Below, piece by piece: positions 1-9,374 of a stretch of DNA of 33,969 bases (position 1 is the first letter of the stretch; each line of letters begins with the position of its first letter). The notes below the pieces were generated by a model. The model searched no databases. It saw only the letters and a list, made by a program, of their open reading frames with translations, and had not been told where the DNA came from. The stretch is from contig JAQICX010000039.1 of the NCBI GenBank assembly GCA_027858345.1, positions 1-33,969 of the forward strand, given 5' to 3'. Position numbers and translations under genes: made by a program. Origin of the DNA: Kiritimatiellia bacterium. GTDB lineage: Bacteria > Verrucomicrobiota > Kiritimatiellia > JAQICX01.

Positions 1-197
1 CCTCGAGCTTGCGAGAGAGGCTTTAACCACTAAAAAGAAACAATAGGGTGAAGCAATGAACGTAGTGAATGGCCTATTCCTCATTGCCATAAAATAATAT
101 TTTTCACTTTATCACCCAAAAAGGAATAAAAAGAAAACTCACTCCTTGATTTTATTGACTCAAAAGCACACCTTTACCCCCAACCGTAAAAGTAAGG
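1..197. repeat. Right part of a miniature inverted-repeat element (family 1)
   Basis: The stretch ends in a degenerate copy of the family-1 terminal repeat (CAACCGTAAAAGTAAGG, positions 181-197) and carries the family's TTTATCACCC box and TATTTTATTGGCTCAAA-like box. Its first bases match the interior of the copy at 22366-22572, so the window opens inside the element. The rest up to position 276 shows no gene. Confidence 0.6.
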
Positions 198-276
198 TTA
201 ATGTTGATATTATTCCATTAGATAAGCACACATTAAATTCATGGCTCCGTACCTTTCAAAATGCGGTCTATGCAGA

Positions 277-1056
277 TCAGAAAATATACACAGGACCTGC
301 CATGACGAAGATATCGTCTGTGGTCATATGCTCCATATAGTCGAAGCGCACAGTGAATGCCCAATGCTTACTGATTCCCCCGACAAAACTAGTTCTAAAC
401 GTGGAGGTATCTTCGTTGTCCTCGAGACTGTCCTGATAATAGTACTTCACATTCACGTTGAGCATTCGCCAGTGCCAATTAGCATTCAATCCATACAGGA
501 GAGAATCATTTTCGACATAGGCATGCTCAGTATTAATGCGTTCCCACGCATAGCCTATATACGGATTGAGGGTTATTCTCCAAGGCTTGATCCTGATGAT
601 CGGTCCCGCTTTCACCATCGGCACACTGACTTTTATGTTTTCGTTTTCCGGTTTGATGACGTGATACATATGACCAACTCCAAAGTTTCAGGTGAGTGTC
701 GCATCTGGATTGCCGTAGATATTGGCGAATATAAGGTTCCCTAAAACATCTGCATCGTTCGGTTCAGTGTAGAAGAGAAAATCATTAATCACAAAACGCG
801 GACTTGCCATCATCGCATACAACCCATATATGGGCTTGGTGTCAGTCGTGGTTATGATATCTCTGCCGCCAGGACCGCCACGCATAGTCAGTTCATCGCG
901 GTTATAGCCGAACATCGGGCTGATCAAAAACATGAATTCACTGTTGACATTATGACGCATCTCTTGATCGATAACAGTCTCGTCCGCGACCATCGGCAGT
1001 GGTGACATCAATGCAACCGACAGGACTGCTTTTGCAATGAGTTTCTTCATCGACAT
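277..1056 (-). pseudogene. Outer-membrane beta-barrel protein broken by an in-frame TGA
   Basis: The first part (1056 to 688) opens with a signal peptide (MSMKKLIAKAVLSVAL..., cleavage near residue 25) and stops at TGA, positions 690-688. The same frame continues without another stop to 277. That second part has alternating hydrophobic/aromatic strands and ends in Phe (GPVYIF), as outer-membrane barrels do. The sequence around the stop reads DATLT-stop-NFGVGHMYHV, so a Trp codon (TGG) changed to TGA is the simplest explanation. Read through, the protein has about 259 residues. A GAAAG ribosome site lies about 10 bases before the ATG. It is the last gene of the sulfur operon, 79 bases after the DUF1622 gene. 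It could be a recent nonsense mutation or a sequencing error. The exact porin family is not recognised. Confidence 0.65.
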
Positions 1057-1135
1057 GATTGTGTTACTTTCTATTTTTTATTTCTTTTTGATTACGGTGA
1101 GAAGATCGTGCTTGTGCTCCTCCTCCTGAAGGATG

Positions 1136-1531
1136 TTATGTTTTGTCGAGATCATCTATAACCCCATCTTTTCCACCCTTTCCATATTGAGTGTGCTTTC
1201 CTATCTCCGTCTCTTTCATTTCCCACATCAGCAGAAAGTTGATGGCAGAACGGATTACAACAATGGCGGCCAGTTGACCAAGGTCTTGCCAGCTTGGGGA
1301 TACCGCACTTTTGAGAATGTCGGCTCCAATCAGAAATTCCAATCCCAGCGATAGGGAATGACCGAGTCGTATTCGCGTAGCTGTGAATTCTTTGAGGCAA
1401 TCCTTCGAGAACATGCAATTTCGGATATAGGGTACAAAAGACCTTATGCTGCCGACAAGGATGATGACGGTGGCTACGGTTTCCAGAAAGTAGGCTACAT
1501 ATTGTGCCAGCCCATTGATGATGTCATACAT
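1136..1531 (-). CDS. DUF1622 family membrane protein
   Basis: This 131-residue protein has the DUF1622 hallmark RIRLGHSLSLGLEFLIGADIL followed by GQLAAIVVIRSAINFLLMWEM, with three predicted membrane segments (about residues 8-30, 58-75 and 85-105). Length fits the family (about 110-130). The function of DUF1622 is not known. The gene begins 16 bases after the SLC13 permease, with AGGAAAGGA upstream of the ATG, so it belongs to the same operon. It may be an accessory of the transporters, but that is inference from position only. Confidence 0.8.
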   Translation of the reverse strand: MYDIINGLAQYVAYFLETVATVIILVGSIRSFVPYIRNCMFSKDCLKEFTATRIRLGHSLSLGLEFLIGADILKSAVSPSWQDLGQLAAIVVIRSAINFLLMWEMKETEIGKHTQYGKGGKDGVIDDLDKT

Positions 1532-1547
1532 AATAAATAATCCTTTC

Positions 1548-3377
1548 CTAAAGATAGAAAAAATAAATCAGACCAACAGCAATAACGATAAAAATGACGC
1601 TCATGATGCTACCTGCCCTGACGTAGTCTCGGTTGTGATAGCCACCTGGACCCATCAGCAACGCATTGACCTGATGTGTTGGTAGTATAAAAGAATTGGA
1701 TGCCGCGACGGCAACCAAAAGTGCCAGCGTGCGGGGCGAGATGCCTGACGATTGACCGATGGCAACGACCAGTGGAACCAGCAACACAGTTGCCGCAACG
1801 TTTGACATGAACAGCGAAAAAAGTGTCGCCAATATCGCAACGCCAGTCAGAATAACAAGCGGGTTGCCGCCGTGGGGCAGTTGCATCATGCCGGAGGCAA
1901 TGAACTTTGCTCCGCCTGTCTTTTCCATTGCCACCCCGAGTGGGATTAGTCCTGCAAGAAGGAAGACCGTCCTCCAGTCAACAGCCTTGTAGGCATCATC
2001 CATCGGCATGACCTTAAGAAGAACCATGCCGAGTGCACCGCTGAACAATGCGACCGAGAGGTGTGCACCAGATAGAGCCAGAACAACAGCTACCCCAGCA
2101 CACAGCAGGGCACGTAGCGGCTTGCGATCAGGTGCTCCTTCCGGTTTGTCAACCGGCGTGAGCAATGCAAACTTACGATTATCTCCCATGGCAATAAGGT
2201 TTTCTGTGGGTCCGTACGCAACGATGACATCGCCCACGCCGAGGGGAATGTTGGAGAAATCGCTGCGATGTTGTTGTTTGCCACTGAGAAGGATAATTGG
2301 CTCAACTCTATGCGTGTCACGCAGGGCTAGTTGGCGCATCGTTTTTCCGGCGATTGGCGAGTGCGGCGGAATCACAAGCTCGGCGAAACACGCCGATTTC
2401 GAGTCCTGTTGATCAACAGGGGGCTCGGATGTTGCGGTCAGCGAGTAGTCATCGACAAAGCGCTTGAAGTCATCTTCGTCTCCCAGTATCCGAAGTTCTT
2501 GTCCCTCGGATAAGCGCGTGAATCGCCAGGGAGCATGTACAACTTCATCATCCTGTTTGAGCGAAAGGATGTGCAGTCTGTACGTTTTCCAGAGCCCCGC
2601 TTCTTCACGGGACATTCCTGCTAGGTGGCTTTCCTTAGGTATGGTGCAACGCCGCATGGTATCGGGCAGTTTCCATGTTTCGATCATATCATGTTCTGAC
2701 GATTTGGTTGCGTTGTCATCCAGTGCGGTATGACTTGGAAGCACGACCTTGCCCATAACCAGAAAATAGATAATTCCTCCGGCAACTAAGGCCAAGCCGA
2801 TGGGGGTAACGCTGAACAGTCCATACGGCTCCTGACCGGCTTGTCCCAAAAGATCATTTAGAATGATCAATGGACCTGAACCGACCAAGGTCAGCGTGCC
2901 ACCTAAAATGGCAACAAAACCCATCGGCATCAACAGCCTTGACGCCGGAATACTGGTCTTTTTAGAGACGCGCAGCATGGCGGGCAGTAGCAGAGCCGCT
3001 GCTCCAATATTCTGCATTATTGCAGAAATGACTGCCGCAACAGCCGAGAACATTGCAACAATCTTGCGTTCGTTTGTTCCAGCTATCCTTAAAACAGGGC
3101 GGGTGATGTGCCCAACGACTCCGGAGCTATCCAGACCATGACTCAAGATCATCACCGCAATGATGGCGACGACCGCATTGCTGGCTAGACCGGAGAAGGT
3201 CTCCGCCGGCTGGATTAGTCCCAGCCACGGAAGTGCCACCATGATGGTTATGGCAATCACATCGACACGCATGGCTTCGGTCACGAACAGGACAATTGTG
3301 ACTACAAGCACGGCTAGAACCAGTGCGATATCCGGTGTCATGGCTTGGGTAATAATGGAGGGTTGAGGTGTCAACAT
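1548..3377 (-). CDS. SLC13/DASS family anion permease with two TrkA-C domains
   Basis: This is an inner-membrane carrier of about 609 residues. Two bundles of hydrophobic helices (about residues 10-210 and 405-609) flank a soluble insert with two RCK_C/TrkA-C-like domains (about 225-300 and 325-400). Signature stretches include QNIGAAALLLPA, GTLTLVGSGPLIILNDLL and SNSFILPTHQVNALLMGPGGY. Family members with this layout carry sulfate or other small anions with Na+. The operon (YeeE halves, rhodanese) suggests a sulfur oxyanion here, which is inference. I place the start at the ATG at 3377, two bases past the stop of the upstream YeeE gene. A longer in-frame start at 3452 would overlap that gene by 73 bases. 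Confidence 0.85.
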   Translation of the reverse strand: MLTPQPSIITQAMTPDIALVLAVLVVTIVLFVTEAMRVDVIAITIMVALPWLGLIQPAETFSGLASNAVVAIIAVMILSHGLDSSGVVGHITRPVLRIAGTNERKIVAMFSAVAAVISAIMQNIGAAALLLPAMLRVSKKTSIPASRLLMPMGFVAILGGTLTLVGSGPLIILNDLLGQAGQEPYGLFSVTPIGLALVAGGIIYFLVMGKVVLPSHTALDDNATKSSEHDMIETWKLPDTMRRCTIPKESHLAGMSREEAGLWKTYRLHILSLKQDDEVVHAPWRFTRLSEGQELRILGDEDDFKRFVDDYSLTATSEPPVDQQDSKSACFAELVIPPHSPIAGKTMRQLALRDTHRVEPIILLSGKQQHRSDFSNIPLGVGDVIVAYGPTENLIAMGDNRKFALLTPVDKPEGAPDRKPLRALLCAGVAVVLALSGAHLSVALFSGALGMVLLKVMPMDDAYKAVDWRTVFLLAGLIPLGVAMEKTGGAKFIASGMMQLPHGGNPLVILTGVAILATLFSLFMSNVAATVLLVPLVVAIGQSSGISPRTLALLVAVAASNSFILPTHQVNALLMGPGGYHNRDYVRAGSIMSVIFIVIAVGLIYFFYL

Positions 3378-3379
3378 AA

Positions 3380-3940
3380 CTATAGCCCCATCTTTTCCAG
3401 TACAAGCAAGAACAGCACGACGATTGTTATCACGGGAATAATAACCACCCAAGGGTTGCGAGCGGGAAATACGTCGATCAACGTCTTGTCACCAAGATCA
3501 CCGACATCCAGAATGCGTCCTTTGAGTTTCGGATAGACAGCTGCGTAGAGAGCTGCTCCAATCATGATACCGATGATTCCGCCGATCAGTGCATCGAGTG
3601 CCCCGTGTGCAACCGCACCTACCGAGGTGCCTGGACAATAGCCCAGCAGGCCAAACCCGATACCGAAGATCAATGGACCGGGAATGTTGGTTCCAAGCGA
3701 CCCTGGCTTCTTGTGAAGTTTTATCCAGCCCTTCCCATGCATGGCGTAGACTCCGATCATCCCCGTAACCATGGCGGTCATCATAACCTTAAGCACGGTG
3801 AAGTCCTTCAACAGAAGCTGCCCCATGATGACTTCGTAGTCGCACACCCGACCTTTCTGCAAAAGGAAGCCGAAGCAGAACCCAAACAGAAGACCTAGTA
3901 TCAATTGTAGTTTCTTATTATTGTGAAGATTGATAAACAT
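3380..3940 (-). CDS. YeeE/YedE family half-transporter (second of pair)
   Basis: This protein of about 186 residues has at least four membrane helices and the family's two cysteine motifs: KGRVCDYEVI near the N-terminus and GFGLLGYCPGTSVGA near the middle. YeeE/YedE proteins import thiosulfate or related sulfur species, passing the substrate between conserved cysteines. Here the full-length transporter is split into two adjacent genes, as in known half-size YeeE pairs. The ATG at 3940 is preferred because AAAGGAA lies 10-12 bases upstream. An in-frame ATG at 3973 would overlap the upstream gene by 11 bases. Its stop lies two bases from the SLC13 start. Confidence 0.88.
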   Translation of the reverse strand: MFINLHNNKKLQLILGLLFGFCFGFLLQKGRVCDYEVIMGQLLLKDFTVLKVMMTAMVTGMIGVYAMHGKGWIKLHKKPGSLGTNIPGPLIFGIGFGLLGYCPGTSVGAVAHGALDALIGGIIGIMIGAALYAAVYPKLKGRILDVGDLGDKTLIDVFPARNPWVVIIPVITIVVLFLLVLEKMGL

Positions 3941-3962
3941 AGTGTGGTGGTTCCTTTCTGTT

Positions 3963-4490
3963 TTAGAATACATGATACATTAACATGGCAATGCCTACGC
4001 CACCGATGAAAAAACAAATCGCCGACAACCAGCTTCCCAGAACTAGTTGCATGGTACCGCTGATGCCGTGACCGCTCGTGCAGCCACATCCCCAGCGAGC
4101 ACCGAATCCCACACAAATTCCCCCGATAACAGCTACGGTCAGTCGTGCAAATATGTTGGCACCGAAAGTTGCTTCCCACATCGACGGAACCCATTTTAAC
4201 TGGAACGTGCCGGATGTTAGGGCGGCCACCAGTGCTCCGATAAATACACCAATCACCAGCATCCACTCCCAATCGATGCCGGGCTTGTTCTCCTTATAAT
4301 AGAGCTTTTTTGCGACCTTAGGGCCACGAACAGCTTTCTCAATCATCCCGGCGGTCTTGGCAAATGCGGTTGAAATTCCCAGTGGGTGATCTGAAAATAA
4401 AAACGTGAGCCAGGAAAGCATTCCTATTCCAATTCCAACCACATATGGTGACCAGCTTGGGTCGCAAAGTATATCAATCATTGTGTTCAT
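3963..4490 (-). CDS. YeeE/YedE family half-transporter (first of pair)
   Basis: This 175-residue membrane protein carries GFGARWGCGCTSGHGISG near residues 130-147, the diagnostic YeeE/YedE motif with paired cysteines. Hydrophobic helices lie around residues 15-32, 78-95, 115-135 and 150-172. It pairs with the next gene to make a two-subunit sulfur-compound permease. It starts 9 bases after the metallo-beta-lactamase/rhodanese gene, within one transcription unit. The substrate (thiosulfate, sulfide or persulfide) cannot be told from sequence. Confidence 0.9.
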   Translation of the reverse strand: MNTMIDILCDPSWSPYVVGIGIGMLSWLTFLFSDHPLGISTAFAKTAGMIEKAVRGPKVAKKLYYKENKPGIDWEWMLVIGVFIGALVAALTSGTFQLKWVPSMWEATFGANIFARLTVAVIGGICVGFGARWGCGCTSGHGISGTMQLVLGSWLSAICFFIGGVGIAMLMYHVF

Positions 4491-4499
4491 TGTTATCTC

Positions 4500-5872
4500 C
4501 TAATCTTTTTGAATTGAACAACCAATGTTCTCGCAGGCTTCCATCGAACCCAGACTATCCTCAACATGTTCAAAACCATGCCGTTTTAGAATCGAAGCGG
4601 CAATGATGGCACGACGACCGCTGCCACAGAAGGTTACAATCGGTTTGTTTTTGTCAATTTCGTCCAGGTGATCCTGAAGATGTCCTAGAAAGATGTGCGT
4701 GGCTCCTTCCAATCTTGACTCCCTGAACTCGGTGATCTTGCGAACATCCAGCAGTGTGAACGCCTCGTCTTTCTTAATTTGGCTTTCCAATGTTGAGGCA
4801 TGAACGGCGTAAATACGATCGTACTTTCGACCACTGACCTCCCAAGCGTGCATTCCGCCTTTGAGATAGCCAGCCAGACGCTCGTAGCCTATACGAATCA
4901 GATAGCGCACCGCCGTCTGTATCTGGTCTAGCGTTTCGGGTACGAGTATTAGATCGTAGTCGTAGTCCAGTAGATAACCTGCATAGGCTGGAAGCATATC
5001 GAGAGGAATTGCGATACTTCCTGGAATGAATGCGCCCGCAAATGCCTCGGGGCTTCGAAGGTCGACGATTACAGCTCCGTTACTTACGGCCTGCTCAACC
5101 TGCTCGGGAGTCAGCGGGCGTGGGCGTGGCAATTCACCCAAAGATGGGGTTCCCTCTTTATTGTACTTTTCCATCAAACGGAAATAAGCTGGCTGATCGT
5201 GATGTTCTGCCACCTTATAGTCGATGAAGCTCTCGCGGTCGGTTTTCTGCAACACGGGATTGTTCAGTCGTTCATGCCCAATCGTGGAGAACTCACGTGA
5301 GGCCATGCTGTCACCACAGACCGAGCCTGCTCCGTGTGCTGGGTAGATAATGGTTTGATCACCCAAAGGCAGGAGTTTTTCGAAAATACTGTCGTATAGC
5401 ATTCCGGACACCTCGCGTGCACGGTCCGGAAAAAAATCGGTTCGTCCGACATCACCAACGAACAAAGCGTCGCCGGTAAATACAGCCACGGGGTGTCTCC
5501 GAAGTTTCGATCCGTCAGCACCAGAGAGATACTCTCCATTGTGTGTCCCGGAGTTTCCAGAACACGGAGCTGCAGGTCGCCCACGTTGAATGTGTCACCC
5601 TCGCATGTACTCTCGCCATATGCAAACTCCATGGCTGCACCGTGGTGAATAATTGCGCCGCTTAGCCGTGCCAAATCCAGCGATCCAATTGCAAAGTCCT
5701 CATTACGGTGGGTTTCGAAGATGTGCGTAATGCGCATTCCTTCGCGTGCTGCAATATCGAGATAGACATCGCAGTCTCGTCTCGGATCGATCACGATAGC
5801 TTCGTCACCGTCTCCCAGAATGTAGGACAGCTGTGCCAAACCGTCAGATTTAATTTTCTCTAGAATCATCAT
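4500..5872 (-). pseudogene. Metallo-beta-lactamase-fold/double rhodanese protein with a 1-base frameshift
   Basis: The first part (from ATG 5872, AGGAG 8 bases upstream) is a metallo-beta-lactamase-fold domain: ETHRNEDF in place of the usual HxHxDH, then LETPGHTMES. The frame breaks at a run of four G on the plus strand (5490-5493). The rest, in another frame (from about 5492 to 4500), continues exactly where the domain left off: FTGDALFVGDVGRTDF, then YPAHGAG. One added base in the run rejoins a protein of about 457 residues, the normal size. Two rhodanese domains follow: the first has no catalytic Cys, while the second has VTFCGSGRR. Proteins of this class act as persulfide dioxygenases or sulfurtransferases. 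It heads the sulfur operon. A homopolymer sequencing error and a true frameshift cannot be separated here. Confidence 0.8.
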
Positions 5873-6063
5873 ATTGTTTCTCCTTGTGTTATGTTTTATT
5901 GCTTTCCACTGCTTGTATAGCTTGTTGTTCTTAGATTGGTTAAATTTGGATCTAGTGGAAAACTATTTTAATGTTTATCTATTTAACCGAAATCTTTTAT
6001 ATTATAATTGTGCTTTAAGTTTCACTTTACTGTTGTTATTGTGTAGTTCCCTTCCGCAGTCAT

Positions 6064-8502
6064 TCAGAACTGCCAACCCAGACCGCCTCCCCAGCCGAAA
6101 TCGGAATGCCATTGGCCTATTATGGAGAAGTGTTTGCTAAGCAAGTAGCTGGCTCCCGCTCGGATTTCCAAATATTCCTTGGTATCATATTCAACTTCCG
6201 AAAACACTGCGAGTCGCGGTGTAAGTTCGAGGTGTTTGCCTAAGGCAAATTGGAATCCACCGGCAGTGTCCACCCACATGCGAGACATGATATTGAGCGG
6301 TAGCAGATAGCGCAGACCAAAGACAGCTTCGTGCTTATCGAAATCATCGTCAGCTCCTTCTAAATCTGCCCCAGCAAAGACAGTGGTAAAGCGATTCAGG
6401 TAATAATTATAGGTTGGTACAACCTTCCACTCCAAATCGTCTACATGCTGCCATCCTGCCTGCCACTCAGCAGAGAATATATGTCGCGTGTTGGCGTAAA
6501 CCACTTCACCCTGTGTCAGCTGTGAAAGTACGTCCGCCTGACCATAGAAATAGAACGGATCTTCATACAGAAGAGGACGCACGGCGGCGGTAGCCGGGTC
6601 GAGTTCAAAATCCTGATAATGTACTACCCGAGCCATACCACTCATCATGTGATAGAGCAGATGGCAATGGAAAAACCAGTCGCCGAACTCATCCGCCTTA
6701 AACTCGATTACGGTGGTAGTCATCGGAGCCACATCAACCGTGTGCTTGAGCGGTGAATAATCACCCTGGGCATTGAGCACCCGGAAAAAATGCCCATGCA
6801 GATGCATAGGATGATGCATCATGGTGCGGTTGATCATGATGAATCGCACGACCTCATCCCGTTTAATTTCAATGGAATCGGATTCTGACAGCGGTTTATT
6901 GTTCAGAAACCAAACGAAACGCTCCATGTCGCCGTCGAGTGTGAGACGGATTTCTCGGACCGGTTTTGAGGAGTCGAAGGCGGTGGGCTGCAAAGCTCGC
7001 AGCTTGTCATAAGAAGGCCCAGGGCGTTCTGGACTCATGCCGTCGGCAGCCAGCGGGGCTTGAGAACTCACGTCTTCGGCGAGCAGTCCCAGCCAGGTGC
7101 TATTGCGTGCAGTGGTTTTTCCATTGGAAACAATGCCCTTGTCCATCGTCATTTTCTCCATCCCCATAACGCTCTTGTCGCTGGCCTCAGATTCCATCGC
7201 GAATGCAGACACCATCTGGGAATGGTTCGTTTTAGCGGCGTCTGATGCCATGTTGTCATGATCCATCTTTTTCATACCATCCATCTTCTGCATCCCTCCC
7301 ATGCCGTTCATGCCAGGTTGATCAAACTTGCCGGCATGCACTTTGTAGTCGGGCATGCCCATTGAGCCTCCTGGCGTTAATGCCAAGACACGTTTGAGAT
7401 TAAGACTTCCCATGTTGACATAAAGATTTGGGGAGGGAATATCCGGCGCTGCATGCCGAGTTCCCTCGCCAATCCACAACGAGGCTTTGCCAGATCCATC
7501 ATGTGCCGTGGCACGAAACTCGTAGCTGCCTTCATCCGGCACCGTGACGATCACGTCATAAGTTTCAGCCACTGCAATCAGCAATCTCTGTTGGTCAAAA
7601 GGTTGCACCATCTGTCCGTCCGCCGAAATGATCTGTAAGGGGCCTCCTGCAAACTGCAAATAGAAGAAGGTAGTGGACGAACCATCGATGATTCGGAGCC
7701 GGATCTTTTCGCCCGGTTTTCCGGTGATGGACTTTTGTGAAGTGCCGTTGAGTAGGAATCGATCATAGTAAACATCAGAAAGCCCCATGGGAGGCATACG
7801 CTGGAGTTCCCTTGAAAAATACGCACCTAACAGACCCACTCGCATTGCACCCAATACGCTTTGACCGCTGTCTTTTTTGATTGAATACCATTCACTTCCA
7901 CGTTTGAGCGTGTGGAGCACCGAGTTCGGTGCCTCATCCGTCCAGTCGGACAAAACCACGACGTGATCGCGAAGCCCGTCAAATTTGCCTTTGGACTTCG
8001 GCGCGATGACTAGCGATCCAAAAAGTCCGAGCTGTTCCTGGAGCAGAGTGTGGCTGTGATACCAGTACGTGCCGGACTGCCGTAGATCGAACTCGTAGGT
8101 GAACGTCTGACCTGAAGCGATGGGTGGATACGTCACGTGCGGAACGCCGTCCATGTTGTTGGGCAGCAGAATCCCATGCCAGTGAATAGAGGTCTCTACA
8201 TCCATCATGTTGTGGACGCGAATCACGGCATGGTCGCCATCGGTGAAACGCAGGGTCGGCCCTGGTATTTGACCATTGAGTGTCATCGCCTGCACAGGCT
8301 GACCGGTGATGTTAACCTCCTGCTTCGCGATGGTGAGGTCGTACTCCACAGTTGCCGCAGACAACAGTGTCGCCGGCACGAACAGCGCCAAGGCAACCAA
8401 TAATACCGCTATGGATTTCACACGCTTTGTGCGCGCCCAGCGTTTGATGTCTTGAAAACGCTGTACGGACTTCCTCATTTTGAATGTTGATTTGGCTATC
8501 AT
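6064..8502 (-). CDS. copA: CopA-type multicopper oxidase fused to a CopB-like outer-membrane domain
   Basis: This 812-residue exported protein has a signal anchor at about residues 28-50 without a twin-arginine motif. Three cupredoxin domains follow, with all copper motifs: SIHWHGI (about 106), TYWYHSHT (about 147), HHPMHLHGHFF (about 560-568) and HCHLLYHMMSGM (612-623). A Met-rich copper-binding stretch (MNGMGGMQKMDGMKKMDHDNM-like) lies near 397-418. After residue 640 comes a region resembling CopB, an outer-membrane barrel ending in GWQF. Periplasmic CopA oxidises Cu(I) and binds copper; CopB is normally a separate gene. Here the two appear as one chain. The ATG overlaps the stop of the CuA lipoprotein gene (ATGA), so translation is coupled. 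An alternative start is Met9 at 8478. Confidence 0.9.
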   Translation of the reverse strand: MIAKSTFKMRKSVQRFQDIKRWARTKRVKSIAVLLVALALFVPATLLSAATVEYDLTIAKQEVNITGQPVQAMTLNGQIPGPTLRFTDGDHAVIRVHNMMDVETSIHWHGILLPNNMDGVPHVTYPPIASGQTFTYEFDLRQSGTYWYHSHTLLQEQLGLFGSLVIAPKSKGKFDGLRDHVVVLSDWTDEAPNSVLHTLKRGSEWYSIKKDSGQSVLGAMRVGLLGAYFSRELQRMPPMGLSDVYYDRFLLNGTSQKSITGKPGEKIRLRIIDGSSTTFFYLQFAGGPLQIISADGQMVQPFDQQRLLIAVAETYDVIVTVPDEGSYEFRATAHDGSGKASLWIGEGTRHAAPDIPSPNLYVNMGSLNLKRVLALTPGGSMGMPDYKVHAGKFDQPGMNGMGGMQKMDGMKKMDHDNMASDAAKTNHSQMVSAFAMESEASDKSVMGMEKMTMDKGIVSNGKTTARNSTWLGLLAEDVSSQAPLAADGMSPERPGPSYDKLRALQPTAFDSSKPVREIRLTLDGDMERFVWFLNNKPLSESDSIEIKRDEVVRFIMINRTMMHHPMHLHGHFFRVLNAQGDYSPLKHTVDVAPMTTTVIEFKADEFGDWFFHCHLLYHMMSGMARVVHYQDFELDPATAAVRPLLYEDPFYFYGQADVLSQLTQGEVVYANTRHIFSAEWQAGWQHVDDLEWKVVPTYNYYLNRFTTVFAGADLEGADDDFDKHEAVFGLRYLLPLNIMSRMWVDTAGGFQFALGKHLELTPRLAVFSEVEYDTKEYLEIRAGASYLLSKHFSIIGQWHSDFGWGGGLGWQF

Positions 8503-9029
8503 GGTAGCACTACTAATTCGCCGTGCATATTGCCATGTCCGCTACCACAATAGACGGAGCAATGAAAATGGTGCCTACCCGGTTTGTCGGCGGTAAACTC
8601 AATGACCTGAGTCTCGTTGGGTGGCAGTTTTTGGTCAATGTCGTAATCAGAGATACGGATGCCGTGCATGACATCTTCGCTCGTGACCTTAAGTTGAACC
8701 TTCTCGCCTTGTTTCACTATAACTGTTGCGGGATCGAACTCGAACTTGCGTGTCTTCATTTCAATCACGCGCACGCCGTTGATCACTTTGCCCGTGGGGG
8801 CTGCCGTGCTCACCGATTTAGTCATAGCGGAACTGTCGTGTCCGTGACCACCCTCATCGGCATGCCCACCTGCTTCCATCACGTTGCCTTCTTCATGGTG
8901 TGTGTCACCGACTTGTTCACCTTGTTCTATATGTTCCGTCTGCCGTGAGCATCCAAATACGAGCAGTCCAGCTACTAGTATTCCAACCACACTCCACGTC
9001 GCAATTGTTGTTTTGGTTTGTCTCATCAT
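8499..9029 (-). CDS. Periplasmic lipoprotein with a CuA-type (COX2-like) cupredoxin domain
   Basis: About 176 residues. Lipobox LLVFGC puts the lipid-bearing Cys at 27. A His/Glu-rich spacer follows (HHEEGN, HADEGGHGHD). The cupredoxin domain ends with the full CuA ligand set: a His in DVMHGI, then HCSVYCGSGHGNM (C157, C161, H165, M168), as in cytochrome c oxidase subunit II and N2O reductase. No subunit I or N2O reductase gene is nearby, so a role in respiration is not supported. Handing electrons or copper to the multicopper oxidase, which it overlaps by ATGA, is more likely. The ATG at 9029 is chosen for GGGAG 8 bases upstream; an ATG at 9065 lacks one. Confidence 0.85.
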   Translation of the reverse strand: MMRQTKTTIATWSVVGILVAGLLVFGCSRQTEHIEQGEQVGDTHHEEGNVMEAGGHADEGGHGHDSSAMTKSVSTAAPTGKVINGVRVIEMKTRKFEFDPATVIVKQGEKVQLKVTSEDVMHGIRISDYDIDQKLPPNETQVIEFTADKPGRHHFHCSVYCGSGHGNMHGELVVLP

Positions 9030-9120
9030 GATATGTACTCCCTTGTTATTAGTGCATTTTGTCAAAATTGTCTGTTGTTAAAAATAGTTCCTATCTAAAA
9101 TCAATACCTTATGTACCTTT

Positions 9121-9374
9121 GGTTCTTCGTAAATTATTGTTGATGACTTGTCTTTGTTCGACCCCTTCAGGGTCGTTGTATGGTTTTTTTATAGTACCCC
9201 GCATTGCATACGGGGCTACTAAAGTTTGACTACTTCGTAGTCTTAGAACGGCGAAGCTGTTCAATGTTAATAGCCATGTATGAAATGCATGGTTAATTAA
9301 TTATTACTAATGCAACGACTGCAACGCAGTCGAACAAAATAAAACAGATGACCCACAAAATATTACGAAGAACC
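9121..9374. mobile_element. Miniature inverted-repeat element (family 2) with 8-bp target duplication
   Basis: The 254-bp element begins GGTTCTTCGTAAATTATTG and ends with the inverse, ATTACGAAGAACC. Pairing continues inward for about 35 bases to TTCGAC/GTCGAA. It is flanked by an exact direct repeat GTACCTTT (9113-9120 and 9375-9382). The interior is a string of small hairpins (GACCCCTTCAGGGTC, CCCCGCATTGCATACGGGG, GACTACTTCGTAGTC, CGACTGCAACGCAGTCG). There is no coding capacity. It lies between the flavoprotein and CuA lipoprotein genes. Confidence 0.85.

Noticed and set aside
688..690. TGA read as tryptophan (alternative code)
   Set aside because: Other genes in the window end in TGA, including two ATGA overlaps, so a recoded genome does not fit.
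2008..2412. Plus-strand frame of 134 codons inside the SLC13 permease
   Set aside because: It is antisense to a clear membrane transporter and has no recognisable features.
5973..5995. TTTCGGTTAAATAGATAAACA-like sequence (minus strand) resembling a family-1 end
   Set aside because: Only one short end is seen, with no partner end or flanking repeat; chance similarity cannot be excluded.
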